The translations under genes were made by a program, and so were the position numbers. Positions 12,928-26,281 of a stretch of DNA of 64,000 bases are shown in pieces. Origin of the DNA: Heliocidaris erythrogramma (lineage: Eukaryota; Echinodermata; Echinoidea; Camarodonta; Echinometridae); assembly GCA_025617745.1 (NCBI GenBank), contig CM046853.1, positions 2,414,873-2,478,872 on the forward strand, in the 5' to 3' direction. The notes beneath the pieces were generated by a model. That model worked only from the letters and a program-made list of their open reading frames with translations, did no database searches and had not been told where the DNA came from. The stretch's first letter is position 1, and each line of letters opens with the position of its first letter.

Positions 12928-14704
12928 AGGTCTATTCAGTAGTCAACAGGTTAAACCTCAAAATTCAGACTGGGAGAAAGGACTGATAGGTACACTATCC
13001 TCAATCATCAAGTAACTCACTGAGGACTTGTAGCCATAAGTCCTTTGTTTGATTGCAAATAAAAAATATCATTATAACGAAAAATGCTAATATTCGTTCT
13101 TGGCGCATGCATGGCATAATTATAAAACAATATGTATTATGCTTCCAAAATAAGTCATGAGGAAATTTTCAACATGCCCTAGCTTAGCTTTAAGGAATTG
13201 CTTCCTCCCGGTTACCTCTTCACTTAACATGAGCCAGGGTGGCAAATTTAAATCAATATTTTACCAAAGGACGTTACTAGCTAAGACTCGAACCCCGAAC
13301 CCACTGTATCTGTAATAAGCTGACGTATCCACTCGACCATGATACATCTACCACTTGTTTTACTAATAGTCAGGTGGCACATCTCAACCCCACCCCCCCC
13401 CCAAAAAAAAAACAACCTACAACAACAACAACCGAAGACGGACTGCACTTTTAACATACATGGTGAAAATCGTCAACATTCTGTGGATTCAATACAATAC
13501 AATTTCAATACAATTTTTCTGCACTATTTCCAATGTAGACTTATTCCATGGCTACCTACATGTAGAACAAATTTACGGGAGATTCTTACAAGTTACGTTT
13601 GCTTGGGCGGTTTTGTAATTCGATTTGGCGAAGCGGAGACGAGAAAATATAAACTGTAAAGGTTATACCTAAAGGAATGAATAAGGTTATAAACTAGACC
13701 TCGAAGGGTTTGTTTAAGTCCAAGGATAACATTCATGACTCTACTTACCCAAGCTTTGTTTCTAGTGATAGAATAATTATCTGCAGCTATGCGTATGTTT
13801 TATATGCTATCGTAGTTTTGTAGGTTTAAAGTACCGTTTTTTACCCCCCAAAATGGCGAAATAATATTGGAAACAACGAAATATACTTTTGCTACCCTGG
13901 AGGTAGTAAATAAATCAATGTGTGTTTTTTCACTTCCTTCCTTTCATTCTCTCTGTATACCTGGTAATATTATCTCTATCTCTAACTCTCACTTTCTTTT
14001 CCTTTTCTCGAAAGGTCTTCCATTCGCATAGTGCGAATAAGATAAGAGTTCGGTTTGAAAGCAGACGATGATCTCTCTTTCTCTCTCTCTCTCTCTCTTT
14101 CTTTATTCACATCTTGCCCTGATTTCCTGGACACACCTCATGTCACTACACAATACTCTCATCTTTACAGAGTGGCAGATAGCTCCAATTATCATGTAAA
14201 TAAGACAGAAATCTATCGATTAGATTTGTTGCTAGACGAGCTGACATTTAGCATTCCCATCTTTCAATCAAAGGTGGTTCCTTCTACATGATGCTCCAAT
14301 AAATGGAAATAGATGCCCTGCAGGAAGATGAAATGTCATAGGCCTATTGAAATATTATGTGGTGAATAGTTGTTACTTTTTGTAGATAACCGTTATTCGT
14401 CATTTGAATATGCATAAAAGGGTCAATAATAAATGAAATGGAGAAAGTAGGCCTACAGATAGAGGATGATTATGCTGTTTAAAAGAAAATGATAATGAGC
14501 AATCCTATCTCCCATTAAAGTAGCTATCCAAAGAAAATCACAAATATGGCAATTAATGTATCACTAGAAACTGGGAAGCTTACAGATGGCAATCGTATAA
14601 GTTTTATGTCAACTGCGTATCTGATGATTATAAAAACAACATAAATAAAAGCTCTTCTCAGCATCTGGAATATCCGAAGATTCACCAGAAATATAGCGAT
14701 GTTT
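12928..14704. other. No gene seen
   Basis: Contains a C8-A9 tract near 13391 and (CT)n near 14075-14098. No domain recognised in the small frames here. Confidence 0.5.
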
Positions 14705-15290
14705 TGATGTCGTCACACTAGGGACCAATCCTGCTTAAGCAGACGACGTCCTATAATGAATGAACGTAATTGCAATGCAATTATTTATCAAATTATAAAG
14801 AGTTTTGTATATTTAAACATGACCTTATTTCACACCATTCTAAAAGGGAAAGTGAAACTGATTCTGATAACTAAAACCGTTTGATTGTAAATACACAGGA
14901 GAAGGGTCAATGATCAATGAAATAAACCCCACTTTCAAATTGAAAAGCCCTCCGAATAATAGCACGGATGGTATTCGTTCCCTCTTGAAACGCCGAACAT
15001 GCCCCGGTGCAAGCAGCTGAAAATACAATGGCGTCTTATTTTGTTTACAAGTGACTGATTCCTTGATTTTTTTTAACGCTGCATTTTTCATCAAAATAAT
15101 ACCATACACGAAGTTAAGAGTGAGGCAACAGACTAACATTAAGACTGACGCTAGTCAAGTAAGAGAAATAAGTGAAGAGGAGATGACAAAACAGGCACTG
15201 AAAAATGTGTAAGATGTTATGGGACATCGTCTGCTTAGACAGGACTGGTCCCTGGTGTGTCGTCACACATCTCAGCAGCGTTCGAGGAGC
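14705..15290. mobile_element. Possible non-autonomous element with long inverted ends
   Basis: The block at about 14710-14755 (GTCGTCACAC, GGGACCAATCCTG, AAGCAGACGACGTCC) returns inverted at about 15218-15268 (GGACATCGTCTGCTTAGACA, GGACTGGTCCCTGG, GTCGTCACAC). The roughly 470 bp between them have no transposase. Target duplication not determined. Confidence 0.5.
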
Positions 15291-15573
15291 TCTTCAGCTG
15301 CTATATCGGGGGCTGTATGTTACCGTTTTATAACTGATAATAATCATTACTTCAAATGTTTCCAAGCGTTGAATTTGGATAACCTTGTTTAATTTATGCC
15401 ATCTATGCAATAATAAGTATTAAGCCAATATTTATTTTGATGGAATTTTCTTGTAATGTGATCTTTAAATGATTTTGGTTTTTCTTTATTTCTTCTACTT
15501 TTTTAAGATTTCCCTTATCCCTTTCCTTCTGTCTTTTCTACAGTGTATCTCTCTCTCTCTCTCTTTCTCTGTA

Positions 15574-15576
15574 TTA

Positions 15577-15620
<44 letters not shown>
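15574..15620. repeat. (TA)n microsatellite
   Basis: About 20 TA units preceded by a (CT)n stretch at 15548-15566. Simple sequence. Confidence 0.95.
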
Positions 15621-15719
15621 AATAATTTCTTGGTACTACAAAATTTCAATATCGCACGAAAAAGAGACATGATAACAAAGCAGGTCTATAACAAATTACT
15701 TGAAATCAACTATATTATA

Positions 15720-16700
15720 CTCGATGAACCCGGACGCAACCCAGACGCCGTAATTTCAGAACAATCGCAAAGCTTGGACGAACTCCTTTCGTCTGCACAG
15801 AAGGGGTTCGTGCGATAGAATGTAGGCGGCTTCCAGAAAGCGTAAATGCGCTGAGCTTCTGATTCAGCTTCAGATTCAACCCCAGTACGGGTGACGTGCG
15901 TTGACGTGTGTGCCCTCTGCTGCTAACGAGCGCACAACGCACGGACTCCGTGAGTTTTTGAAAAATTTTCCCACAGTTACTTGCTCTACGGACAACGCAC
16001 CTAGCACGTGCGTGCTCCACACGTGATAAGTGCGGGGTCCGTGCTTACTCGGCGCTTCTCCAGTTCAATTGTCCATTGAGCACGCGGAACTCACGTAAAC
16101 CGCACCGAGGAAGGACGTGCTATGCACTTGCAACGCACGTTGTGCGCGCTGATTTCTGCAGGATATACAAAAGACGAGCAGACTGACGAGTATCATCATT
16201 TCGTCTCCAAGATGCCCAAGAAGCTTAATAAAAAGGGGTCAGCTCAAAAGACAGCTAATAGGGCCAGAGAGGCCCAAAAGAAACGGACCGTAGATGATGT
16301 AAAGGCAGGCGACGAACAGATGAGGAGCGATGAAGACTCGGCAGATGGTGACGGGAAAAAAACTCACGTTTATCGCACTTGCACGCACTTACTCCCTGCA
16401 AGTCGGTAAGGACATCATACGTGAAAGTACGGCCTCCGTACGATAACGAGGCAACCGCACGGCGATCGTACGTTGTAAGCACGTTGTAAGCACGTACAAC
16501 TCACTTACCAGGTGCGCAACGTACGATGCACGCAACCACTCACGTCCACGCGTGGCGTGCGGGCCACGTATACACCTTGCGTTGTAGTGCGTGTGAAGTG
16601 CGTTGATCATAGGCGTTGACGTAGTCCTTCCCTGCTCTTGCTACTCCCTCCCCACGTCTTCAGAAACACGTGGTGGACGTGGCCTCCGTAGAACACGTAC
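15720..16700. other. GC-rich, ACGT-dense island
   Basis: Composition shifts sharply from the AT-rich surroundings. CACGT, ACGTGC and GCACG words recur throughout on both strands. One frame at 16122-16409 encodes a short charged peptide (MPKKLNKKG.. K/R/E/D-rich) that I do not recognise. The region could be the interior of a GC-rich repeat family or a CpG island with a small exon. No terminal repeats are evident by eye. Confidence 0.45.
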
Positions 16701-16856
16701 ACATTTTTTCACCCTTTGCAAAAATTTCAAAAAGGGAGGACAACTCTGGGGAACCTTGATTTAAGCTATGCAACCGTTATTCTCTCATTTTCATTTCTCA
16801 CAATTATATTATTTCCACGAGAGTTGCCAAAGCTGTTGTATATGTTAATTCCTTAC

Positions 16857-16932
16857 ATTATATGTGTGTGTGCGTGTGTGTGTGTGTGTTTATATATATA
16901 TATTTATTTATATATCTATATATATATATACA
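16857..16932. repeat. (TG)n/(TA)n microsatellite
   Basis: TG-rich stretch followed by interrupted TA units. Simple sequence. Confidence 0.9.
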
Positions 16933-18878
16933 TGTTTTTCAGACATCCGTCACGACTTAAAAAGATCACAATATTTATTTACAAAAGGATGTGTTGAGAA
17001 TAAGAAAAGGAATAAATGCATTTGTCTGTCAGATAGAGCATAAACATTGGGGGAAATGTCTTCATGAGAAACGAAAATAGAGATTTTGTTTGATACACCC
17101 TGTACCAATTCTTATTGGGCACAATTCTATTGTAAATCAGCACATTTTATCTCCTTGGAAGATTTTCCACCGCCTGTTCTAAATTGATCTGCCAGAGTCC
17201 GTGCTGCAGTAACACTTCATATTTGTTATAATGTGGCAAAGAAGAAGAGGACCTAAAAAGGCGAATGAAATCGCTAGAGGCATTAGTAGTAGATATATCG
17301 GAAAGTTATTAATGGATGCGGTGCAATGGCACGCTCCAGTAAACATTCGTTCAATGATCATTTCATTCCCCCCAAACGGACCGACAAAACACTAGCAAGG
17401 GTAGGCGTGTTCCAATTTCAAAGACGTCTTTTCAAGTTGCTAATTTTTGCGGTTCCCAACCACCCCATTGAAAATTATACGGTTGTATTTCATGCACTTA
17501 ATGTGCATAATAAATTTTCAAACGGAATCCATCGTGCACTTTGAAGAAGTTGTCCTACATAATTATGAACGTTTGACTTTTGCTGTCTCCCTCTCTGACT
17601 CAGTCTTCAATATCATTTCCATTTTTGTTTTCCAAAATAAGAAAAGGGACATGTATTGATGGTGGAAGTAAGTGATTAGTTCCATAATATACCAATTAGG
17701 GATAAATTTAGAAATTCCATTATCAATCATTTCAGTTCCATTTCATTTTCGTGATGATATTAACGGCTTGATAAATTTAAAAATAAGCCTTGGACCTTAG
17801 ATATAAAATATGAAGAGAATGTGGGTAGACACAATAACAACTACTTATTCCATCAATCGTAAACATCACATAGGTAGGTTTGAGGTGAAAAATATAAATG
17901 ATTAGGCTGGATTGTATTTCCTCAAAGTTGACGAGAAATCACAGATATTTGTGTTTTATGAAATGAGTATAGGTAGTAAAAAGGTAGAACACAGTTCCAT
18001 GTAATATTTTTATATCATAATTTCATGTCGTGTATTAAGATTGAAAGGGTGTAGTAAAGTGAAATAAAATTATATAGAAAAGTAGTGTTAGATTTTAGAT
18101 TGATAACGTTAATTGAAAGACGATATTTTCTATTTATCCTGTATATGATGGTCTCAAATCTAACCATAGCATTATATCACGTTTATACATGTATCACGAC
18201 ATGTACACACACTATTACTATGTTAGATGGAAGCATCAAAATTATCTGTACCTGAACTCAGATAAAATGAGAAGTAGGCCTATTTGTATTTAATTGTGAG
18301 TTACTTGCCACTCCTGTGTTCAATAAAAGATCCAAAATACATCTGTCTAAATCTTGACCGGGGATGAAGGTAATCACCGACATTCCAAATGCTCGGTGAT
18401 GTCACCAATGACGTCAGTATTCATGATTTGACCGCAAATTGATTTATTCTCCAGAGAACTTGATACAATAGAAGTCAAGATTCCTGTATATCAAAAGGAA
18501 ATCAGAAGTCACGATGTGTCGCCTGCGACTCAATCAATTTACGATGCACATAGCATTTTACGTAAAACCACGGACACTGGAGATATCTGATAAAAAGCAA
18601 TGTGTACACTTTAGCTTATTTTGCAATTACAAACATGTAAACCTCAAATATCAATGACAGCCACTATCTATTTGGTGGAAGTTGAGTAATGTGAATTGAC
18701 GGGAGTGTAAACGATATGAAGACTTTATAAAAAAAAATATTAGGAAGCTTGGGTTTAAAAAAAATGTACCATATTTCACAGCAATTTTTTGTGTTGTTGT
18801 AATTCGTGCTTTATTTATCATTTGCATTTCAAATGAAATATAACATAACATCAACAGTATGACTGATCATATGATAAA

Positions 18879-18935
<57 letters not shown>

Positions 18936-19196
18936 GACGTTGGCTTACATAATAATAAACAACGACTGACTGTCGATTTTAAATTATACATGTACTAATA
19001 AATTATGTAAGATACCCCCCCCCCCCCCCCACAAAAAAATTTGAAAAAAATGAAAAAACGACAGAAAAAAATTATTAACAAAATAAAGATAAATAAACAC
19101 AAATACCAGAAGAAAAAAAATTTAGAGAGCAGGCACCTGGCCGGAAAAGTGAAAATAAAGAAGATGTAGCAAACAACCTCCTGTTCTTATTGACCC
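16933..19196. other. No gene seen
   Basis: AT-rich. Holds a (TA)n tract at 18884-18929 and a run of about 16 C at 19014-19030. Small frames lack motifs. Confidence 0.5.
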
Positions 19197-19200
19197 TTAA

Positions 19201-19573
19201 AGGAGAATGAAACCCTCCAAATAAATGTATTTTAATAGAAGCAGAAAAATCAAAGAAGTATATCAGTGAAATGTTGAGGAAAAACGGACAACTCATATAA
19301 AAGTTATGAATATTTGAAACACTAAAATCGCTAAATGAATGGAGATCTGAAATTGGCACTGTCTATGTTATGCCCTTGAGATTCTGTGATGTAAATGTGC
19401 TATACCTTTTCTTATTTATTACCTATAAAGAGAGAGCTCAAAAACGTCATAGCATCTCATTAGCATAATGAGTATGTTGCCAATTTCATTTATCCATTTT
19501 TCCTCAAACTGTCAGTGACATGCTTTTAAGATTTTTCTGCTAAAGTGCATACAAGGTTGGGTTTCATTCTCCC
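19201..19573. mobile_element. TTAA-flanked MITE (piggyBac- or Kolobok-type)
   Basis: The left end AGGAGAATGAAACCC and right end GGGTTTCATTCTCCC are inverted repeats. TTAA flanks both sides (19197-19200 and 19574-19577). A TTAA target is shared by the piggyBac and Kolobok superfamilies, so the superfamily cannot be fixed from 373 bp with no transposase. Confidence 0.75.
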
Positions 19574-20213
19574 TTAATGATATTCAGAATGCTTGTCCAT
19601 TTACCAGCATGCATAGCTAATTTGCCTTTCATCTGTGCAATATGTAATGTTCAACAGGTTCAAACGACAAAACATAATTACAAAAGTGGCAGAGAGTAGG
19701 CTTTGTACTGTTTACCTAGCAGTGGCAAAATATCCGAAAGGTAGATATTTCTAGACTTTTGGGGCTCATAAATACCACAAAGAACATAATTTTCTATAAG
19801 GAAAATTGGGAGACCAAATTCTGCAAAGAGGGTGCTTGGATCATATAAGAATTTGTTAACGACTTGACAGGAAAAGAAAAGGTGTACCAGAGTTTTGGGT
19901 GACCTTTTGCAAAATGAACATTATGTATCTGTTACTTTGTGAATACGGTAGAGACAAACTTTAGTAGATATCAAGTTTTAAATTGCAAAGCTAGTAGCTA
20001 TGTATCTATATTAATAGGAAAGGGAATTTTTAGTAGTTCCGTTATTTGTTGATACTGGAGACCATAAGTTTCATTTAGAGGTATGAATAAATTTGATATT
20101 GATGGATTATTTTTTTTAAAGAAAAAAAAAAGAGTAATATCTTTTTTTTTTTTTTTTTTTTTATATCCACTGCTTCCCTAGGAATATTCTGATGATATCT
20201 TTAATGTTGATCT

Positions 20214-20351
20214 GGGGAGCGTTTCATCAAGCGTTTTCTCAATGATTTTTACCGACAACTGTTATAAGCTACTGAAATCCTTGCATCTGATTGGTTGAGA
20301 GCAAATTTGTCGGTAAAAATCACTGACAAAACACTTGATGAAACACTCCCC
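20214..20351. mobile_element. Palindromic MITE, GGGGAGCG family, copy 2
   Basis: 138 bp. It starts GGGGAGCGTTTCATCAAG and ends CTTGATGAAACACTCCCC. Inner arms are TTTTTACCGACAA and TTGTCGGTAAAAATCA, and the core CTTGCATCTGATTGG is in the orientation opposite to copies 1 and 4. The flanking base is T on both sides (20213 and 20352). Confidence 0.85.
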
Positions 20352-20352
20352 T

Positions 20353-21939
20353 GAGCTTGAGTTATCAGTTTGTTTGGTTTCATGTTCGTTTTCAAAATAG
20401 GATCGATATCGCTTCAACTGGACACCTTGCATAAATTGGGCAACTACAAAGGGGCCTCAGCATTATTTTAATCGAATGGGTGTTTGTTTGTTTGTTTTTA
20501 TTCCCGTATAAAAATGACACACATAAATACATATTTACAAAGCAAAATTAATAGCGTTCATAGATACAAAAAATGAAAATGAAAAATGTAATTTTGAAGT
20601 ATATAAAACATACGGCTGGTAGTCCATATGCACCTGCAATACTAATTGCTGTTGGTCTTCCATGGAGCCAGTTTATTAACAAAATAATTACCTTATACAT
20701 ATTATAGCAAGTTGACCAAACAATAAAACACCCATCCAAATCCAATCTCCTACTCCACCCTCACCCCCACCGAAATCATCATAACTATAATTATACTTCC
20801 TTCTGTTACCCCCTTGTGTACAATCAATGCTAATGTCCAAATCAGACTAGTATTTATTGACTTCCATAAGCCAGTTTGCTTAAGACATAAATTTTATGTT
20901 TAATTATATTTCCTTTTCAGATCCTGTATACATTTTCTCTTCAGTTTTTGATATCTATCTTTGCAATGGATTATTAGCCCCTCCAGCACTGGCAGCAATA
21001 TACAATGGCTATAAAAATGCAATATTGTCCCTTCATCAACTTTTATACCCGATTCCTTTCTATCATAATTTACCCCAATTGGGTAAGAGACCTTATTCTG
21101 GCCACATCAAAGACATCGCTTTTATCCTGGTCTTGAAGGGTTAATAGGTGCCCTCTCTATTTCGTACATGCAGGGCAATCAAGTCTCTCAGTAAATATCT
21201 CTGGAAGTCTGGATGCTGGTATTTCTGTAACCATTCCATGGATTCATCTACTTGATACGATATTTCCCTCTACTTTTATTTCCTTCCATTTTTCCAATCA
21301 ATATCCCATTTTCTTTGACTTCTCTTTTCTTTATAGGAGTATAACCTACAAACTGAAGCTCGATGTGGATAATATTGGGTAAAAGGGGCATTTTTAGAAT
21401 TAAAAAACATAAAGGGAAACATTCCAATACCTCGTTACTGGGTTCTGCCACCTCGATATCACGGGTATGAAGTTCCTAACTTTACTGAAGTGTACTTATG
21501 CTTTCATTCATATATGGCTTTTAAATATTTTAGATATTTGAATAATTGGAAAAGTTCGAAGCTTTACCGATACGACGCTAGCGACATTATCTACTGTAGA
21601 TATTGAACTCATATTATTATCACAGGTCTGCAAAATAGTAAATGTTAACTTCTCAGATTTGCAATTTTAAATAGGGAACGTAATGTTGTGGTTGTCGTGT
21701 GAGTAGCTGTCGTATATTTGGATGGCGTTAAACTGAGTATAGGAGATTTTTTTTCTTTTAGAACCAACCGGAATTGTGTTTGATTTATTACCAAAGCAGT
21801 TCGCGCCGTTAAATTAAAAGCAAATGACAAAGAAAGATCTATATACAGTGTGGGTTTGTTTACGGCTTGATTGATTGAAGAAATTTGATATATGTTAATC
21901 TTACAGACTTGATTAAGTCAGATTGGTAACTTCAATTTA
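20353..21939. other. No gene supported
   Basis: A (GTTT)n end at about 20478-20498 may be the reversed 3' terminus of an old retroelement. The frame at 20896-21144 follows a splice-acceptor-like TTTTCAG but matches nothing I know. Confidence 0.4.
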
Positions 21940-22550
21940 TAATCATCTGATACAGCAAGAAGGGGCAAATACACGATGTTGTTTCTTTTGGGAAAATATT
22001 TTAAAGATGAATACTACCTGGAAAATATATTTTAAACGGAATTTAGTACAAGTAAAAGAAAACAAGTTGAGAGAATTTCATTTTAAAGTGATGTATGACT
22101 TATTGCCAGTGAAAAGAAATTTATGTAATATAACACACGCCTTGGTCACATGTAAGATGAATAAAAGCTTTTGGTCATATATTACTTGGTTGATCAAAAA
22201 AAAATTCACAAGCATGTTGACATTAACATTGATCTATTGATAAATAATAGTGAACATGATGAGATAGACGACCTTAATTACCATAGTTTTTTGGACCGTT
22301 TATAAACTTAGTTTGATTCGCAATTATAAGGGTGTTGATAATAGAGAATCCAGTTTAAGATATTTGTTTGCTTCTGAATTACGAAAGAGGCTAGAGGTAA
22401 ATAGGATTTGTACTGGAAAACCTTTGTTTAGACTCCCAAATGAATTATATGATTTTGTTTGATGTTTTGTAATGTGAATGTAAAATGAAACTTTTGATGT
22501 AATTGTGGATCTTAAAAGGAATATGAATAAAATTAATGCGATTGGAAAAA
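21940..22550 (+). pseudogene. 3' end of an L1/Tx1-like non-LTR element
   Basis: The frame at 21923-22240 carries TTWKIYFKRNL, KLREFHFKVMYDLLPVKRNL and, after a deletion, CKMNKSFWSYITWLI. This layout (compact helix block, then cysteines, then FW) is the C-terminal zinc-binding region after the reverse transcriptase in L1/Tx1 clades. A second frame (about 22270-22460) gives FWTVYKLSLIRNY and FASELRKRLEVNRI, matching the usual tail. It ends in AATAAAATTAATGCGATTGG plus A8. No RT domain remains. Confidence 0.6.
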
Positions 22551-23955
22551 AAAGTCAGATTGGGGGAAGTATAATTATATTGATGAAAGATTCAAATCAA
22601 GAAAATTAAGCAGACTTAATTAGGAGCACCTTTTTTCACTCTTCAATATAATACGATTTGAAGAAATGATATTGGCCCTACGGATGGATCGTGTCACCTT
22701 TCGTATCTTTAGGCCATGCAGATTGGAGACTGACTTGATAGCACCATCGAAAAATAATGATAACAAAAATAAGGTTTAACCTCATAAAGATATTGATCTC
22801 CCGCATGCCTAAACATACCACAACATTAATTTTGGTCCCTTTTTACCTTTACAAACTATATTCACTTTAAAAAAATAATACCTCAAGTAGGCTGCGCATT
22901 ATGTTAAAGATAAAGTTGAGTGCTTGTCATGTGATAACATTGTGAAGGAAACTGTCTCAAATCAATTGGGTTATCAAGGTTGATCATGTCTCTATAAGAA
23001 TTGCTATATACTGTGAGGTTGTGGAATCATCAAAATGATAAGAAGAAATGGGTATATGAGACTGCATAAACATGTGGCATGAATGTTCGGCCCGAACTCT
23101 TAAGATATTTTTCATTATGTTTAAAATATGAGGTCATTTGCGGATCGAGCAATCATTTTTAGGGGACATTTCTCCTATATATGATCTTCTTTCAAACTGA
23201 CATAAAAGAATGAGAAAGCTCACATATTATTGTTCACCTTACCCAGGACTCAACTTTTTCTTCAAATAGATTAAAAAGGAAATAAATACTCGAGGCAACG
23301 GACGATGTGCTTCTTACCGTCCCCTACTAAGCTTGTTATTACTAATTCGTGTATTCCTAATCTTAGCTTGAAGATTAGATAGTAAATGACATAGAATAAG
23401 CACATGCTTACTCTGTGGGAGACTGAATAAAGTTAATTAAGATCTGACAACAGAAATAGATGTCCTATTAATTTTGCGAGTACAGCCTGCTTGTATGCTT
23501 ATTCATTTCAAAGATAACGTCTTGATTCAAATTACAATGAACGCAGAAAAACATTACATGGTGCTAATTTAGGCTAAGTTACCATACCCTTATCCAAACT
23601 TTGTTGTTTATTTTTTTAAATACCATCGCCTGATCACTATACCACCAATTCTGATCCCTATTTTCTTAGCCATAAGATAATTAGTTGAAATAATATTTGC
23701 CACTCTCATTAATCACTGAAATATATTCATTAAATTATCAAGCATTATAAAGCTTTTGAATTAGGCCTACTTTTTACATCATATAAGAGTGCTGAGATAG
23801 TTTTACATTCTACGGGAACATTGGATTCGTAATAAACATTTTTAGCAAAAGAACAGATTCTGATAATTGATTTGGAAAGTCGATTGGCCTGAAATATTTT
23901 TGCACGCTGCAAATATATATATACACTATACAAGAAAATACTCGATAATGATCAC
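22551..23955. other. No gene seen
   Basis: AT-rich, no recognised motif or repeat structure. Confidence 0.5.
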
Positions 23956-23957
23956 GG

Positions 23958-24355
23958 GATGATGATGATAATAATAATAATAATAATGAAAATAATAAGA
24001 AGAAGAAGAAAAAGAAGAAGAAGAACTAAAAGAACAAGAAAAAGAAGAATAATACCAATAATCATAACAATAGTTATAACAATAATTATCATTATAATAG
24101 TTATGATGATGATGATCATATTAACAAAACAATGATAATAATAATAATAGTAATGATATAGTAATAATAATAATAATGAAAGTAATAACAACAATTGTAA
24201 TAATTAATAGTTATGATGATGATGATGATGATAATAATAATAATAATAATAATAATAATATAAAATTATAATAATACTGTAGTAATAGTAATAATAATAA
24301 TAATGAAAGTAATAACAACAATTTTTATCATTAGTATTATGACAATATAATAATA
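23958..24355. repeat. (AAT)n/(GAT)n imperfect trinucleotide array
   Basis: About 400 bp of AAT, GAT and AAG triplets. It generates long low-complexity frames of L/I/Y on the minus strand, which are not genes. GATAATAATAATAATAATAA blocks recur, and the segment AATGAAAGTAATAACAACAA occurs twice (about 24174 and 24302). Confidence 0.9.
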
Positions 24356-24812
24356 ATGGTAGTTTCTCGTATAACGCAATATCCTTCACTCCTTGACGCT
24401 CCCGTGGCCTGGAACTCCAACATTATTTTCTTTAAGTTTTTCCCTAATAATGGTTTGTTTATCAGTCTTATAGTTTTATTAAAGTGAACAAAGAATATTT
24501 GATTAGAGGAGTCTGGGGTATTTTTGTGGGTTTTTTTTTTTAGTGTTAACCATCCTCCATTTTAGTCAACGAGAGAAATTATCCTTTTTATCTATATATA
24601 GCATCAACTTTATTCATGTTTCTTAACTAAAAACCTAATTCCATTTCTCGTTGTTCTAGCGTCATATTTTAGCATGTATATAGCGAAGCGTTGTCTTGAT
24701 TCCATAATTTTCAAGGTTTCCTATAGATTTCAGTTTCTTTGTTTCTCTTACATTTGGCCTAAAATCGGTATCCACAATTTATATTCATTATAAGACAATC
24801 ACTGGATGACCA

Positions 24813-24943
24813 GGGGAGCGTTTCATCAAGTGTTTTGTCAGTGATTTTACCAACAACTGTTCTAAGCTACTTAAATCCTTGCATCTGATTGGCTGAGAGC
24901 AAATTTGTCGGTAAAAATTACTGACAAAACACTTGATGAAACG
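24813..24943. mobile_element. Palindromic MITE, GGGGAGCG family, copy 3 (right end lost)
   Basis: Begins GGGGAGCGTTTCATCAAGTG and runs through the same inner arms and CTTGCATCTGATTGG core as copy 2. It reaches TTGATGAAACG, but the terminal CTCCCC is replaced by TTTTACC. Confidence 0.8.
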
Positions 24944-25305
24944 TTTTACCGTGTTCTCCTTTTCAAATGCTACTCTGAAAATGATTCCGTGAGCATAAAC
25001 AAAAATAAGATTGATAACAGTTTTCTCTATGAACCATGTACATTTGCTAAATTTTCTTTAATATCGTCTTTGAATCATTTAAACTCTTAAAACCTTATTG
25101 ATTACACAAAAGGGTTTGGCTTTACACCCTTGATGTATTTCAGTCTCTCTCCTGTACAATATCACTTTAGAAGAGAGCCTACAATTTAATGCATGCAGCC
25201 TAGTTGAAAAAACAAACAAAAGAATATCCAAAATTAACATTTATACTTGAATTTATAAATCTCATATTGACAGTTAGCTATTAATTCGTCGAATCTGCAT
25301 GTGTA

Positions 25306-26118
25306 ATGGGTGACTTCAACATTGATTTATTGAAGAAAAATGCTAGCACTCGCCGTCTCCATAATATACTTGATTCCAATGCCTTCAGTGTAATGATTGA
25401 TAAACCGTCAAGAATATGTAATGGAACTTCAACGCTGTTAGATAATATTTTTGTAAAAACAGTTAAAAGTCATTCACAATCTGGTTTGTTCTATTGTGAA
25501 GTTTCTGATCATCTACCTGTGTTCTGCATGATTCGTGATCTACTAATCAATGGCCGTAAGGAAAAGGGGAATATAGAGAGACGAATTTTTACAGAGAATA
25601 ATATTTCCAACCTAAACAACTATTGCCTGGCTGAAGAATGGTCCGACGTGTTGGTATGTGAAGATGTTGATAAGTCTTTTGAACTGTTCTGGAGTAAATT
25701 CTATGATTATTTTGATAAGAATATCCCTCTCATCCAATCAAATAATAAGAGCTTGGGTAAACATCCCTGGATTACCAGGGGGATACTACAGTCTAACAAA
25801 AGAAGAACTACCCTATACAAAAGAAGTTTGAGGAAACCAACTCGAGAGAATATCGAGAAATATAAAAAATACCGAAATAAATTAACGTCAATAATAAGAT
25901 CATCGCGCAGTACATTTTACACTAGGCAATTTGATAAAACAAGAGGAAATATGTCATCTACATGGAAAGTTGTTAAAGATATTTTATGTAAAAGAAATAA
26001 GACTGAAACCACCCAAAGTTTTGTATATGAGAATCGTGAAATAACTTCTGCAGGAGATATTGCTAATGTGTTCAATGACTCTTTACCAACTTGGGCCCAA
26101 ATCAAGCAAAGAAAATAA
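25306..26118 (+). pseudogene. Endonuclease C-terminus and linker of the non-LTR element
   Basis: 270-codon frame starting MGDFNIDLL, the GDFN motif of apurinic-like endonucleases. SDHLPVF (the catalytic His motif) is at about residue 67. It continues with the K/R-rich linker (GKHPWITRGILQSNKRR..LY) that precedes the RT domain. The N-terminal two thirds of the endonuclease are absent. The frame ends by a shift into ..FTNLGPNQAKK near 26090. The ATG is simply the first Met left after truncation. Confidence 0.8.
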
Positions 26119-26281
26119 ATACAACAGGAACAAAATTTAAGCAATATCTGCCAGGGCAGTTGTCAATCCTCTATTTTCCTCAGGCCAACTGATTATCTTG
26201 AAGTACTGTTGCGTGTTCTTTAAAAAATAGTAAATCTCTTGGTCATGATGGAATTAGTTCCTCATTCTTGAAGCAGATCAT

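Noticed and set aside
16122-16409. Calling the 95-codon frame a confident gene
   Set aside because: Charged low-complexity peptide in a GC-rich segment. No homology recognised and no splice context, so it is only described within the island.
23952-24389. Minus-strand frames of 60-80 codons rich in L, I, Y and H
   Set aside because: They are translations of the (AAT)n/(GAT)n array, not proteins.
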